Assembly: GCF_944387275.1 (NCBI RefSeq)
Contig: NZ_CALXEG010000037.1
Coordinates: forward strand, 1 to 32,597
Reading direction: 5' to 3'
DNA from: an uncultured Pseudoflavonifractor sp.
GTDB taxonomy: Bacteria > Bacillota > Clostridia > Oscillospirales > Oscillospiraceae
Length of the DNA stretch: 32,597 nt
Part shown: in pieces, positions 7,465-15,285 of the stretch
Position numbering within the stretch: the first letter of the stretch is position 1
Layout: each line of letters starts with the position of its first letter
Translations under genes and position numbers: made by a program
The notes under the pieces: model-generated
What the model saw: the letters and a program-made list of their open reading frames with translations, nothing else
Databases searched by the model: none
Told to the model about the DNA's origin: nothing

Positions 7465-8136
7465 TCAGTCGTAGTAGAACTCCGTCCACCGGCCCCGGTA
7501 GGACACGCAGGGCAGGGTGGGGTGCTTGGTGCCCTTCAGCGCGCCCTTTTTCAGGGCCACCGCGTCCTCCAGGTTTTTCTCCACATAGCTGAAGTCGATG
7601 GGGCAGGGGTGGTGGCAGGGCAGGATGGTCTCCACCTGGCCGGACAGGCCCCGCAGCTCCCGCAGGCTCTCAATATACAGGTCCAGATTCCGGTGGCTGC
7701 CGAACATGAAGATGGGGCCGCCCTTCTGCACCGAGTCCCCGGGCAGCAGCAGCTTCCTCTCCCGGTCAAAAAAGGCCACGCTGCCGTAGGTGTGGCCGGG
7801 GATCTCCATGACCTCCAGCCGGTACCCGCCGCAGGTGAACACGTCCCCATCCTGGAGGGGGTGGAGGGTCACATCCCCCTCCACCAGGTGCCAGTCCCTG
7901 GGGTGGAGCCAGCACTCCCGGAACTGCCCCAGGCCGCCGGTGTGGTCCCAGTCCCCGTGGGTCAGGACCACCTTCACCGGCTTGTCCGTGATTGCCTTCA
8001 CCGCCTGGTACACGCCGCTGTCCGGGAAGCCGGTGTCGATGAGCAGGGCCTCCTTCGGACCGGTGATGAGGAACTGCCGCACCCGGCCGTCGTCCAGAAT
8101 ATAAAAGTTTTCCCCAAATTTTCTTGTCTCTGTCAT
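7465..8136 (-). CDS. MBL-fold metallohydrolase
   Basis: A 223-residue metallo-beta-lactamase fold protein of unknown substrate. Motifs in order are LIDTGFPDSG, LTHGDWDHTGG, IPGHTYGS, LLPGDSV and PCHHP. The first metal motif reads H-G-D-W-D-H, with Asp in place of the usual second His, a variant that recurs in this superfamily. The start at 8136 begins at MTETRKFG; the frame extends further upstream but that part overlaps xth and lacks fold signals. The ribosome site (GGGGC) is weak. It lies 32 nt after xth, as the last gene of the ogt operon, and ends at the shared terminator. Confidence 0.85.
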   Translation of the reverse strand: MTETRKFGENFYILDDGRVRQFLITGPKEALLIDTGFPDSGVYQAVKAITDKPVKVVLTHGDWDHTGGLGQFRECWLHPRDWHLVEGDVTLHPLQDGDVFTCGGYRLEVMEIPGHTYGSVAFFDRERKLLLPGDSVQKGGPIFMFGSHRNLDLYIESLRELRGLSGQVETILPCHHPCPIDFSYVEKNLEDAVALKKGALKGTKHPTLPCVSYRGRWTEFYYD

Positions 8137-8168
8137 GGTTTCGCCCCATTTCCGCCCTGTTCCGGCGG

Positions 8169-8921
8169 TCAGAAAATATCCAGCTCCACCGGGCAGTGGT
8201 CGCTGCCCATGATCTCCGGGTGGATGACGCTGTCGTTGATCCTGTCCGCGATGGACCGGGAGACGATGAAGTAGTCGATGCGCCACCCCGCGTTGTTGGC
8301 CCGGGCGTGGTACATGTAGCTCCACCAGGAGTAGGCCCCAGTCCTGTCCGGGTAGAGGTAGCGGAAGGAGTCCACAAACCCGGCCTCCAGCAGCTGGGTC
8401 ATCTTGGTGCGCTCCTCGTCGGTGAAGCCCGCGTTGCCCCGGTTGGACTTGGCGTTCTTCAGGTCGATCTCCTGGTGGGCCACGTTCAGATCCCCGCAGT
8501 AGATCACCGGCTTCTTCTTATCCAGCGCCAGCAGGTATTCCCGCAGGGCGTCCTCCCACTCCATGCGCCAGTCCAGCCGGGTCAGCTCCCGCTGGGCATT
8601 GGGCACGTAGCAGTTGACCAGGTAGAAGTCCTCAAACTCCAGGGTGATGGCCCGGCCCTCCCGGTCGTGCTCCTCCGAGCCGATGCCGTAGGTCACATTC
8701 AGGGGCTCCAGCCGGGTGAACACTGCCGTGCCCGAATAGCCCTTCTTCTCGGCGCTGTTCCAGTACTGCCTGTAGCCGGGCAGGTCCAGTTCCGCCTGGC
8801 CGGGCTGCATCTTGGTCTCCTGGATGGAGAACACATCTGCGTCCAGGGCGGCGAAGGACTCCAGAAAGCCCTTGCCCAGGCAGGCCCGCAGGCCGTTTAC
8901 GTTCCACGATACCAGTTTCAA
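8169..8921 (-). CDS. xth: Exodeoxyribonuclease III / AP endonuclease
   Basis: This enzyme removes 3' blocks and cuts abasic sites in base-excision repair. The 250-residue product matches Bacillus ExoA (252 residues), and the endonuclease/exonuclease/phosphatase fold motifs are all present: SWNVNGLRA at the start, QETK (metal Glu), YVPNA, GDLNVAH, WRIDYF and GSDHCPV (catalytic Asp-His). The start is TTG at 8921-8919, overlapping the TGA of the upstream gene (TTGA), with GGAGG 7 nt before it. This implies translational coupling. It shares an operon with ogt, giving two DNA-damage functions on one transcript. Confidence 0.95.
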   Translation of the reverse strand: MKLVSWNVNGLRACLGKGFLESFAALDADVFSIQETKMQPGQAELDLPGYRQYWNSAEKKGYSGTAVFTRLEPLNVTYGIGSEEHDREGRAITLEFEDFYLVNCYVPNAQRELTRLDWRMEWEDALREYLLALDKKKPVIYCGDLNVAHQEIDLKNAKSNRGNAGFTDEERTKMTQLLEAGFVDSFRYLYPDRTGAYSWWSYMYHARANNAGWRIDYFIVSRSIADRINDSVIHPEIMGSDHCPVELDIF

Positions 8922-9130
8922 TCCAAATCCTCCAGAGGCTGCGCGCTGTCCCAGATCACCGGCCTGCCGTCCCGGTCCAGCAGGGGCGTGAGACCGCCGC
9001 CGTACCCGTTGACCACCTGGAGATAGAGCACGCCGGTAAAAGTGTCCACCAGAATGACGGTCTCCATCATCATGCCGCCCGCCGGGGCCTCTCGGTGGAC
9101 CACCTGGAAGCGCTTGTCCTTTTTCGCCAT
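8918..9130 (-). CDS. Small protein resembling DUF6440
   Basis: A 70-residue protein beginning MAKKDKRF, with the core VILVDTFTGVLYLQ followed by a glycine-rich GYGGGLTPLLD segment. The pattern matches small Firmicutes proteins I recall as DUF6440, whose function is unknown. No signal peptide or membrane helix is visible. ATG 9130 is preceded by GGAGAGGA inside the end of the upstream gene; an in-frame ATG at 9154 lies within that gene and has no good ribosome site. Its stop overlaps the xth TTG start. Confidence 0.7.
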   Translation of the reverse strand: MAKKDKRFQVVHREAPAGGMMMETVILVDTFTGVLYLQVVNGYGGGLTPLLDRDGRPVIWDSAQPLEDLD

Positions 9131-9134
9131 ATGC

Positions 9135-9359
9135 TCAGTCCTCTCCGGCCACAATGGCCCGGAGGAACCGGCCCATCAGGGGCACGTAGGTCACGCAGAA
9201 CACCAGCCCCGCCAGCAGACCGGCGCCCTTCCTGTGCTTTTTTGCGGCGCCCAGGCCGATGAGCACCCCCAGGGCGCCCACACACAGCTTGAGCAGGGCC
9301 ACATCAGTCAGTTCCATCTTCTTCAGGTACAGGTTTCCCGCCGCGATCAGGTTCTTCAT
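9135..9359 (-). CDS. Small two-helix membrane protein
   Basis: A 74-residue protein with hydrophobic stretches at about residues 22-38 and 46-65 and a positively charged KKHRK loop between them. That predicts two membrane helices with the loop in the cytoplasm. Similar short proteins are sometimes labelled 'permease of phosphate ABC transporter' in databases, but at this size it cannot be a permease by itself. AAGGAGA precedes the ATG within the end of ogt. The real role is unknown; operon position ties it to ogt and xth. Confidence 0.65.
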   Translation of the reverse strand: MKNLIAAGNLYLKKMELTDVALLKLCVGALGVLIGLGAAKKHRKGAGLLAGLVFCVTYVPLMGRFLRAIVAGED

Positions 9360-9362
9360 GGC

Positions 9363-9839
9363 TCAGTTCTCCTTTCCTTCCACTGTCCCGGCCTCCAGCC
9401 GGAGCAGGCGTGCCTTCAGGTCCAGCCCGCCGGCGTAGCCGGTCAGGCTGCCGTTTGCCCCCACCACCCGGTGGCAGGGGATGATGATGGGGATGGGGTT
9501 GCGGTGGTTGGCCTGCCCCACCGCCCGGACGGCCCTGGGCCGCCCTACCGCTTCCGCAATGTCCCGGTAGGTCCTGGTCTCCCCGTAGGGGATGGCCTCC
9601 AGGGCATGCCAAACGGCTCTGTAAAACTCCGTGCCCACCGGGGCCAAGGGCAGGTCAAAGCCCCGCCGCTGTCCGGCCAGATACTCCAGCACCTGCCGCT
9701 TTCCCTCGGAGAGCAGGGGCGTCTCGTGGCAGGCGATCCGGGGTGCAGGCGCCCCCGGCAGCAGCAGCCGCACAATGGCGCCGTCCTCCTCTTCCAGCCC
9801 CAAGGTGCCCACAGGGGTGTCGAACAGGATCAGATCCAA
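9363..9839 (-). CDS. ogt: Methylated-DNA--[protein]-cysteine S-methyltransferase
   Basis: This enzyme repairs O6-alkylguanine by transferring the alkyl group to its own cysteine in a suicide reaction. The acceptor motif IPCHRVVG is present, as are the DNA-binding helix YGETRTYRDIA and the RAVGQANHRNP segment. I favour the TTG start at 9839 (158 residues), since GGAGAGGAG lies 9 nt upstream. An in-frame ATG at 9875 would start only about ten bases after the predicted transcription start and has no ribosome site. It is the first gene of a five-gene operon with xth. Confidence 0.9.
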   Translation of the reverse strand: MDLILFDTPVGTLGLEEEDGAIVRLLLPGAPAPRIACHETPLLSEGKRQVLEYLAGQRRGFDLPLAPVGTEFYRAVWHALEAIPYGETRTYRDIAEAVGRPRAVRAVGQANHRNPIPIIIPCHRVVGANGSLTGYAGGLDLKARLLRLEAGTVEGKEN

Positions 9840-9886
9840 TGGCTCACACTCCTCTCCGCCGCGGGACCGCGGCATATCCGGCTCAT

Positions 9887-9916
9887 ATTATACCACAGCC
9901 ATCCCGGCCCAGTAAA
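9887..9916 (-). promoter_or_regulatory. Predicted promoter of the ogt-xth operon
   Basis: On the minus strand TTTACT (9916-9911), an 18-nt spacer and a perfect TATAAT (9892-9887). No SOS box or other operator is obvious next to it. Confidence 0.6.
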
Positions 9917-10216
9917 TCACCCCCTGGAATTTCCACGGACCTCCCGCCGGGGCCAGGCTCTCCCCCGAAGAGATTCCCCATTTTCTTTATGCACTCTGCA
10001 TAATTTTTTGCTTCGGTTTCGCCGTATTATGGACCAATGTTTCAGTTTTAGAAATTGACTTTTCACCACTTCGGGTGCATATTGAAACAAGAGCAGCAGA
10101 CGGGGACGCCCGATCTGCCGCAGCACGCAGCCTCCGCCCCCGGACGCGGGCCCATCGGGAGGGCGCTGGCAAGAAAGGAACGAACCACCTGTCCGTCTGG
10201 AAAAGGAGAATATAGA
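9917..10216. other. Intergenic region before the esterase gene
   Basis: About 300 bp without a gene. It holds the predicted esterase promoter at 10055-10083 and a leader of roughly 125 nt. Within the leader, CAGACGG (10097-10103) can pair with CCGTCTG (10193-10199) just before the ribosome site. Frames open here are low-complexity arginine-rich shadows and I do not call them. Confidence 0.4.
10055..10083 (+). promoter_or_regulatory. Predicted promoter of the esterase lipoprotein
   Basis: TTGACT (10055-10060), a 17-nt spacer and CATATT (10078-10083). The -35 is good and the -10 fair. Confidence 0.5.
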
Positions 10217-11218
10217 ATGAAATACAACAAGATCTCCGCTCTTTTGCTGGCCGCCGCTCTGATGGTTGGTACCGCCGGCTGCACCCAGCAGCCCTCCGCC
10301 GACACCACCAGCCCCTCTCCCTCGACCACGGTAACTCAGTCCGTCCAGCCCAGCACCACCCCCAGCGCCACCCCCAGCACCACCCCCAGCGCTGAGCCCG
10401 AAGAGGAGTACGCCAGCTACTGCCTGGCCCCCACCCTCTACTCCGAGACCCTGAAGCTGGACTGGAACTACACCATTTATCTGCCCCGCGGCTATGACGA
10501 CCCCGCCAACGCCGACAAGACCTACCCGGTCATCTACCTGCTCCACGGTGCCTTCGGCAACCACCGCAACCTGGTGGAGCGGTTCTCCACCCCCGAGATC
10601 ATGGACAGCCTGATCGAGAGCGGCCAGATGCCCGAGGCCATTGTGGTGTTCCCCGACGGCTTCAACTCCTACTACATCGACGGCCCCGCCCTGGACATGG
10701 AGTCCGCCTTTATCAACGACCTGTTCCCCACCATTGAGTCCCTCTACCGGGCCGACACCTCCAAGGAGGGCCGGATCATCGGCGGCATCTCCATGGGCGG
10801 CTACGGCGCGGCCCGCTTCGCCCTGAAGTATCCCGAGCTCTTCTCCGCCGCCCTGCTGATCTCCCCCGCCGTGTGGGCCCAGCCCACCGAGGGCAACGAC
10901 CTGTACGACAACTGGCACGTGTTCCCCGAGGGCGACGCCAACTTCTCCCAGAGCGTGTGGGAGTCCTTCTACCCCACCTCCTACCTGGAGGACTACACCG
11001 CCAAGAACAGCCCCGTGTCCTTCTACGTCATCAGCGGCGACGCGGACACCACCGTGGACATCTCCGAGGTGCAGAACTTCTATGACCAGCTCCTCACCGT
11101 GGCCCCCGATGCCCAGCTCTCTGTGGAGCCCGACGGCGTCCACGCCTGGACCTTCTGGGAGCCCGCCACCACCAAGGCCCTCCAGTTCGCCGGCTCTGTG
11201 CTTCAGGGCCAGGAGTAA
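10217..11218 (+). CDS. Lipoprotein esterase (Esterase D / feruloyl esterase-type alpha/beta hydrolase)
   Basis: A 333-residue secreted lipoprotein. A signal peptide ends in TAGC with Cys22 as lipid anchor. A Thr/Ser/Pro linker at about 28-60 follows, then an esterase domain of the PF00756 type. LLHGAFGNH probably forms the oxyanion region, GISMGG carries nucleophile Ser192, Asp275 or Asp277 is the likely acid and His309 (GVHAWTFW) the base. The family cleaves ester side chains such as feruloyl or acetyl groups from plant glycans, or other short esters; the substrate here is not known. AAGGAG lies 8 nt before ATG 10217. The longer open frame upstream is leader sequence. It stands alone, convergent with lexA. 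Confidence 0.88.
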   Translation: MKYNKISALLLAAALMVGTAGCTQQPSADTTSPSPSTTVTQSVQPSTTPSATPSTTPSAEPEEEYASYCLAPTLYSETLKLDWNYTIYLPRGYDDPANADKTYPVIYLLHGAFGNHRNLVERFSTPEIMDSLIESGQMPEAIVVFPDGFNSYYIDGPALDMESAFINDLFPTIESLYRADTSKEGRIIGGISMGGYGAARFALKYPELFSAALLISPAVWAQPTEGNDLYDNWHVFPEGDANFSQSVWESFYPTSYLEDYTAKNSPVSFYVISGDADTTVDISEVQNFYDQLLTVAPDAQLSVEPDGVHAWTFWEPATTKALQFAGSVLQGQE

Positions 11219-11234
11219 GCGGCCCATATCACGC

Positions 11235-11277
11235 AAAAAAAGCAGCCCCGCTGTCCGTAATCCGGACAGCGGGGCTG
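11235..11277 (-). terminator. lexA terminator
   Basis: A 15-bp stem (11243-11257 with 11263-11277) is followed by T7 on the minus strand, 13 nt beyond the lexA stop. On the plus strand the T-rich tail is poor, so it may end esterase transcripts less efficiently. Confidence 0.8.
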
Positions 11278-11290
11278 TCTGCTGTTCTGC

Positions 11291-11908
11291 TCAGTATTTG
11301 CGCACCACCGCTACCACCTTGCCCAGAATCTCGGCCCCTGCGCCGTCAATGGGCTGGTAGTCCGGGTTCTCGGGCATAAGCCAGGGGTGGCCGTCCTTCC
11401 AGCGGAGAGTCTTGACCGTGGCCTCGTCCTCAAAGAGGGCCACCACGATCTCGCCGCTGTGGGCCTCGGGCTGGCGGTGGACCACCACCAGGTCCCCGGG
11501 CAGGATGCCCGCCCCCAGCATGGACTCCCCCCGCACCTTCAGGGCAAAGTGCTCCCCGGCCAGTCCGCCGGTGTCAAAGGTCAGGTAGTCCTCGATGCAC
11601 TCCTCCGCCAGGATGGGGGAGCCGGCGGCCACGTTGCCCACCACGGGTATCCGGTTGGCGCTGGGGTGCTCCTCCTCGGCGATGGCACGTCCGGTGGAGC
11701 CGCTGACCGTGATGGCCCGGGTCTTGCCCTCGGCCTTGATGATGAGCCCCTTCTCCTCCAGCCCCTTCAGGTGGAAGTGGACCGTGGAGGGGGACTTGAG
11801 CCCCACCGCCTCGCCGATCTCCCGGACAGAGGGGGGGTAGCCGTGGTCGGCCTGGAAAGACACGATATAGTCGTAGATCTGCTGCTGCTTGGGAGAGAGT
11901 ACCCTCAT
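11291..11908 (-). CDS. lexA: SOS repressor LexA
   Basis: LexA represses DNA-damage genes and self-cleaves when RecA filaments form. The 205-residue product has the N-terminal winged helix (YPPSVREIGEAVGLKSPSTVHFHL), an Ala95-Gly96 cleavage site in NVAAGSP, catalytic Ser129 (GESM) and Lys166 (ATVKTL). The length matches Bacillus LexA. AAGGAGG lies 8 nt before the ATG. A promoter and a LexA box (12031-12042) upstream imply autoregulation. Confidence 0.97.
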   Translation of the reverse strand: MRVLSPKQQQIYDYIVSFQADHGYPPSVREIGEAVGLKSPSTVHFHLKGLEEKGLIIKAEGKTRAITVSGSTGRAIAEEEHPSANRIPVVGNVAAGSPILAEECIEDYLTFDTGGLAGEHFALKVRGESMLGAGILPGDLVVVHRQPEAHSGEIVVALFEDEATVKTLRWKDGHPWLMPENPDYQPIDGAGAEILGKVVAVVRKY

Positions 11909-12003
11909 TGCGAGCCCTCCTTGTCTGCTCTGCCGGCGGCAGAGGGCGCGGCCCCATAAAGGGGACTGTACGCCCTTGTTTTCTCTCGGTCTCGGTGTAC
12001 GCT

Positions 12004-12032
12004 ATTATATCACATGCTCAGGCAAAACGCAA
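12004..12032 (-). promoter_or_regulatory. Promoter of lexA
   Basis: On the minus strand TTGCGT (12032-12027), a 17-nt spacer and TATAAT (12009-12004). The -35 abuts the SOS box, so LexA binding would block RNA polymerase. Confidence 0.65.
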
Positions 12033-12042
12033 ACATTCGTTC
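12031..12042 (-). promoter_or_regulatory. LexA (SOS) box
   Basis: GAACGAATGTTT on the minus strand fits the Gram-positive SOS core GAACRNRYGTTY at every position. It touches the lexA -35 element. Confidence 0.8.
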
Positions 12043-12296
12043 TAAAATCCCGCCATTTTTCTTTTCTTCTCCCGCAGGAACAAAAATGGGCGCGGCGAAT
12101 GCTCGCCGCAAGCCCTGCATGGCAAGGCTTGCGGCGCATTCGATCCCATTCGAGGCGGGCGGCCGCCCCCTCGCGCTCCTCCGCCCCCATCAGGGCGCAG
12201 GCCTTTTACCACAGGTCTCTCGATACAACAAGGGCGCGGCGAATGCTCGCCGCGCCCTTGTGGACGGTCTGTGAAATGAAGTTGTACGCTCAGGCC
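12043..12296. repeat. Intergenic region with repeated palindromes
   Basis: A 22-bp unit occurs twice in direct orientation, at 12088-12109 and 12232-12253. Each unit contains the hairpin GCGGCGA/TCGCCGC with loop atgc. The second copy extends to a 13-bp stem. Between them, CGCCGCAAGCC (12104-12114) pairs with GGCTTGCGGCG (12126-12136), with GAATG/CATTC flanks. Neither copy has a T-run, though the second could form a 3' end for htrA. This looks like a REP-type element. Confidence 0.55.
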
Positions 12297-13640
12297 TTAC
12301 CAGCCGAAGGGCCAATAGCCGCCGCCGTAGCTGTTGCCATACTGCTGGCCGTACTGCTGGCTCTGCTGGTTCTGCTCCTGCTCGATCTGCTCCTGGAGCT
12401 CCTGAGAGGCCTGCACCCGCTCGTCGGTGCGCTCATCGAAGGTGATGGTCAGGGTCTGGGTCTGGCCGGAGCGGCTCACCGTCAGCGTGGCGGTGTCGCC
12501 GGCGCGGTACTCGGACAGGGCGTTCTGCAGGTCATCGGAAGAGGTGATGTCGGTGTCGTCCAGCTTGGTGATGATGTCGCCCTCCTGGAGGCCGGCCTTG
12601 GCCGCACAGGAGTCGTCCACCACGCCCAGGACATAGGCGCCGGCAGGGGTGCCGTACCGCTGGGCCTCACCGCTGACGCTGGTGTTGATGATGCCCATGT
12701 AGGGCTTGCCGGTGACGTAGCCGTACTGCATGATGTCGGTGATCATGTTCCACACGTTGTCAATGGGGATGGCGAAGCCCACGCCCTCCACAGAGGCCTC
12801 GGAGGAGTCGCCGTTGTTGGACAGCTTGGCGGACACGATGCCCACCACCTGGCCGTACTGGTCAAACAGGGGGCCGCCGGAGTTGCCGGAGTTGATGGCC
12901 GTATCGGTCTGGATGTAGTTCATACGGCGGCCGTCGCTCATGGTCACGTTCCGGTCCAGGGCGGACACATAGCCGCCGGTGAGGGAGAAGGTCAGCTCGC
13001 CCAGGGGGTTGCCGATGGCGTAGACCTGATCGCCCACCACCAGGCTGTCGCTGCTGCCGATGACCACGGTGGACAGCCCGGTGGCGTCCACCTTCAGCAC
13101 GGCGATGTCGTTCTCCTCGTCGCCGCCCACCAGGGTGGCGTCGTAGCTCTTGCCGTCCACCAGGGTGACGGTGATCTTGCTGGCGTCCTCAATGACGTGG
13201 TAGTTGGTGACGATGTAGCCGTCCTGGGTGATGATGAAACCGGAGCCGGAGGCGGCGGTCTGGACCACCTGGCCGTAGACGTTGGTGTTGATCTCGGTGG
13301 TGATGCCCACGGCGGCGTTGACATAGGTGGCGTAGATCTGCGCGGCGGTCAGGGGCTCCTTGGTGGTCACGTTGGAAACATTGACCACCGTGGGGGCGTG
13401 GTCGCCCTGGTAGACGGTGGTGGAGCCCTTCACGCCGCCGGTGAGGGCCATGACCCCGGTGCCTGCGCCGCCGCCCAGCAGGGCGCACACCAGGCACAGG
13501 GCGGTCACCTTGGGCCATACCCGCTTCTTCTTTTTGGTGGGACGGACTTCGTCCTCAATATGATAAGAGGTCGCCTCGAAAGTCTGCTGGGGCTGCTGCT
13601 CCTCGGGGCGGTTTTCAGGATTGAATTCACTGTAGTACAT
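12297..13640 (-). CDS. htrA: HtrA/DegP-family membrane-anchored serine protease with PDZ domain
   Basis: HtrA proteases degrade or refold misfolded envelope proteins. The 447-residue product has a cytoplasmic N-terminus with KKKKR, one membrane helix at about 43-68, and a trypsin-like domain with triad His148 (NYHVIE), Asp178 (NDIAVL) and Ser254 (GNSGGPLF). A C-terminal PDZ domain contains AGLQEGDIITKLDD. The tail is unusual: a stretch rich in Gln, Glu and Gly/Tyr ending GGGYWPFGW. ATG 13640 is preceded by GAAGGAG with an 8-nt gap; a longer frame upstream is not needed. It is transcribed alone or after the YtvI-like gene (216-nt gap). Confidence 0.95.
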   Translation of the reverse strand: MYYSEFNPENRPEEQQPQQTFEATSYHIEDEVRPTKKKKRVWPKVTALCLVCALLGGGAGTGVMALTGGVKGSTTVYQGDHAPTVVNVSNVTTKEPLTAAQIYATYVNAAVGITTEINTNVYGQVVQTAASGSGFIITQDGYIVTNYHVIEDASKITVTLVDGKSYDATLVGGDEENDIAVLKVDATGLSTVVIGSSDSLVVGDQVYAIGNPLGELTFSLTGGYVSALDRNVTMSDGRRMNYIQTDTAINSGNSGGPLFDQYGQVVGIVSAKLSNNGDSSEASVEGVGFAIPIDNVWNMITDIMQYGYVTGKPYMGIINTSVSGEAQRYGTPAGAYVLGVVDDSCAAKAGLQEGDIITKLDDTDITSSDDLQNALSEYRAGDTATLTVSRSGQTQTLTITFDERTDERVQASQELQEQIEQEQNQQSQQYGQQYGNSYGGGYWPFGW

Positions 13641-13856
13641 ATCTGTCGCTCCTTCTATCACGAGATACTCTCTCGGCGGGTTCCTGGCCCGTTTCCTTTT
13701 TACGGGACTAAGCATAACCGGAATTTATGTCCAAAGCGTGAAGAAAGATAAAATGAAATTTGAACTTTCGCCGGGTGCCGTAATATTTTTCCCCGGAGGG
13801 AGGGGTTTTTCCGTTTCAGTCTTAAAAAAGTTTAAGAAATATGCTCCATTTGTGCT
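13641..13856. other. Intergenic region between htrA and ytvI
   Basis: AT-rich, 216 bp. It includes CCCC/GGGG and CTTAAA/TTTAAG hairpins near 13793-13836 that may end ytvI transcripts. Downstream on the minus strand there are weak promoter-like hexamers for htrA. I could not assign a convincing -35/-10 pair. Confidence 0.3.
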
Positions 13857-15044
13857 TTATCCCTGTTTTTGCTCCCGTTCCGTTTCAGGTGCGGGCCGGT
13901 TTTTCAGGATGGCGGCCAGGTCCCCCGCGGCCAGGCGCAGGTCGGACAGCACCCCGTCCAGCACCCCCAGGCGGCCGATATTGATGACCACCATGCACAG
14001 CACCGGGCCCAGGATCATACCCGCCACGCCGGCGATCTTCATGCCCACATAGATACTGATGAGGGACAGGATGGGGGACAATCCGGTCTGGTCCCCCACC
14101 ACCTTGGGCTCGGCCACCCGGCGGAACAGGGCAATGACGCCCCATATGACCATCAGCTCCACAGCGTGGCGGTACTGCCCCAGAAACAGGTCGGCCACCG
14201 CCCAGGGCACCATGACGGTGCCCGAACCCACGATGGGGATAAAGTCCAGCACCGCCAGCAGGAAGGCCAGCAGCACCGAGTAGGGCTGCCGGATGACCAC
14301 AAAGCCCGCCAGCAGGATAAAGAAGACCACCACGGACAGGATCAGCTGGGCCTTCACATATCCGCCGAAGGCGGCCACCGCCGTGCGCTTGACGCTGCCG
14401 AAAAAGTCCCGGACGCCTGGGGACAGGCGGTCGGTGACCATGAGGCGGAGGCGGGGGTAGTCGGAGGCGATGAAGTAGGTGGCCATGACGAAGATGACCA
14501 GGGCCACCACAAAAGAGGGGATGCTGAAGGCAAAGGACCCCGCCGCGCTGCCCGCCCGGCTGAGCAGCTCGGGGATCATCTCATTGAGCCAGGCCACCAG
14601 TCGCTCCAGGCCGTCGGTGGCGGTCTGGTTCACCTGCTGGGGCAGCCCGGCGAACAGGCCGGAGAGGAAGCCCTCCAGGTCGGTGATGGCGGGCTGGAGG
14701 TTGCCCGACCAGATGGCGGGCCAGTTCATCACCAGAGAGGCCACCTCGCTGACCACGCTGTACACCAGCGCCGCCAGCAGGCCCCCCGCCACGGTGAAAA
14801 TCAGGATCAGCATCACCAGGGACAGGGCCTTCCGGGAGGCCCCCAGCCGCCGCTGCACCTTTACAATGGCCGGGTTGAGAATCCAGGTCAGCACCAGGGC
14901 CAGCACAAAGGGCATCAGCAGGCCCAGTAAAGGCGGTGCACCGTACACCAGAAACAATACCACCAGAATGGTCCCGGCCAGCCGGATGCCCAGCCGCAGC
15001 CACAGCCGCCCCCGCTCCCGCCAGGTCAGCTCTTTCCCGTTCAA
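13857..15044 (-). CDS. ytvI: AI-2E-family / sporulation YtvI-like permease
   Basis: A 395-residue polytopic membrane protein of the PF01594 (AI-2E, formerly PerM) family. It has hydrophobic helices at about 20-60 and 75-100, a soluble lid near 110-170, and further helices to about 360. The motif DFIPIVGSGTVMVPWA and the distal GDQTGLSPILSLISIYVG fit the YtvI branch, which is linked to spore formation in Bacillus. The name is therefore a subfamily guess. The start is TTG 15044 with AAGGAGGA 7 nt upstream. A charged tail ends the protein. Confidence 0.8.
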   Translation of the reverse strand: MNGKELTWRERGRLWLRLGIRLAGTILVVLFLVYGAPPLLGLLMPFVLALVLTWILNPAIVKVQRRLGASRKALSLVMLILIFTVAGGLLAALVYSVVSEVASLVMNWPAIWSGNLQPAITDLEGFLSGLFAGLPQQVNQTATDGLERLVAWLNEMIPELLSRAGSAAGSFAFSIPSFVVALVIFVMATYFIASDYPRLRLMVTDRLSPGVRDFFGSVKRTAVAAFGGYVKAQLILSVVVFFILLAGFVVIRQPYSVLLAFLLAVLDFIPIVGSGTVMVPWAVADLFLGQYRHAVELMVIWGVIALFRRVAEPKVVGDQTGLSPILSLISIYVGMKIAGVAGMILGPVLCMVVINIGRLGVLDGVLSDLRLAAGDLAAILKNRPAPETEREQKQG

Positions 15045-15285
15045 AGCAATTCCTCCTTATGTATCTCTTGTGTCTTTCTATGTCCGCCCCTTTCCCCGGG
15101 GCTGATGGGCGAAAAAGCTCCCAAAGCCTTCCCCCTCGGGGGAAGGTGGCTGGCCGAAGGCCAGACGGATGAGGGGAAAGGCTCCTCTGACCGCCGCAAT
15201 CTCAGCCCATTGTAGCACGGCCCCGATGGGATAATATCAAGAATCCATGAATATTTCCGAAAATCCCCTGAAAATTTTCCCGGCC
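15045..15285. other. Intergenic region between divergent ytvI and the sigma operon
   Basis: No gene seen. It contains the palindromic repeat at 15123-15176 and then an AT-rich stretch leading into the sigma promoter. No clear promoter for ytvI could be assigned. Confidence 0.4.
15123..15176. repeat. Double-hairpin interspersed repeat
   Basis: The element has AAAG, then a 9-bp hairpin CCTTCCCCC/GGGGGAAGG, GTGG, a 6-bp hairpin CTGGCC/GGCCAG with loop gaa, and ACGGATGAGGGG. This layout matches a non-coding repeat I recall as common in Oscillospiraceae genomes, where the second stem varies by compensating changes. It has no coding capacity. Recognition is from memory. Confidence 0.7.

Noticed and set aside
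7900..7980. HxDxDH motif in the second MBL protein as evidence of a dead enzyme
   Set aside because: The Asp variant is seen in active members of this superfamily, so it is not by itself unusual.
9840..9875. ATG start adding 12 residues to Ogt
   Set aside because: It is almost at the transcription start and has no Shine-Dalgarno; the TTG at 9839 has one.
10340..10400. Short tandem repeats of ACC-CCC-AGC codons in the esterase
   Set aside because: They encode the Thr/Pro/Ser linker after the lipobox, which is ordinary for lipoproteins.
12088..12253. CRISPR-like direct repeats
   Set aside because: Only two units, strongly palindromic, one spacer of wrong length and no cas genes.
11889..13751. 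620-codon plus-strand open frame over lexA 5' end and htrA
   Set aside because: Antisense shadow of htrA with low-complexity composition.
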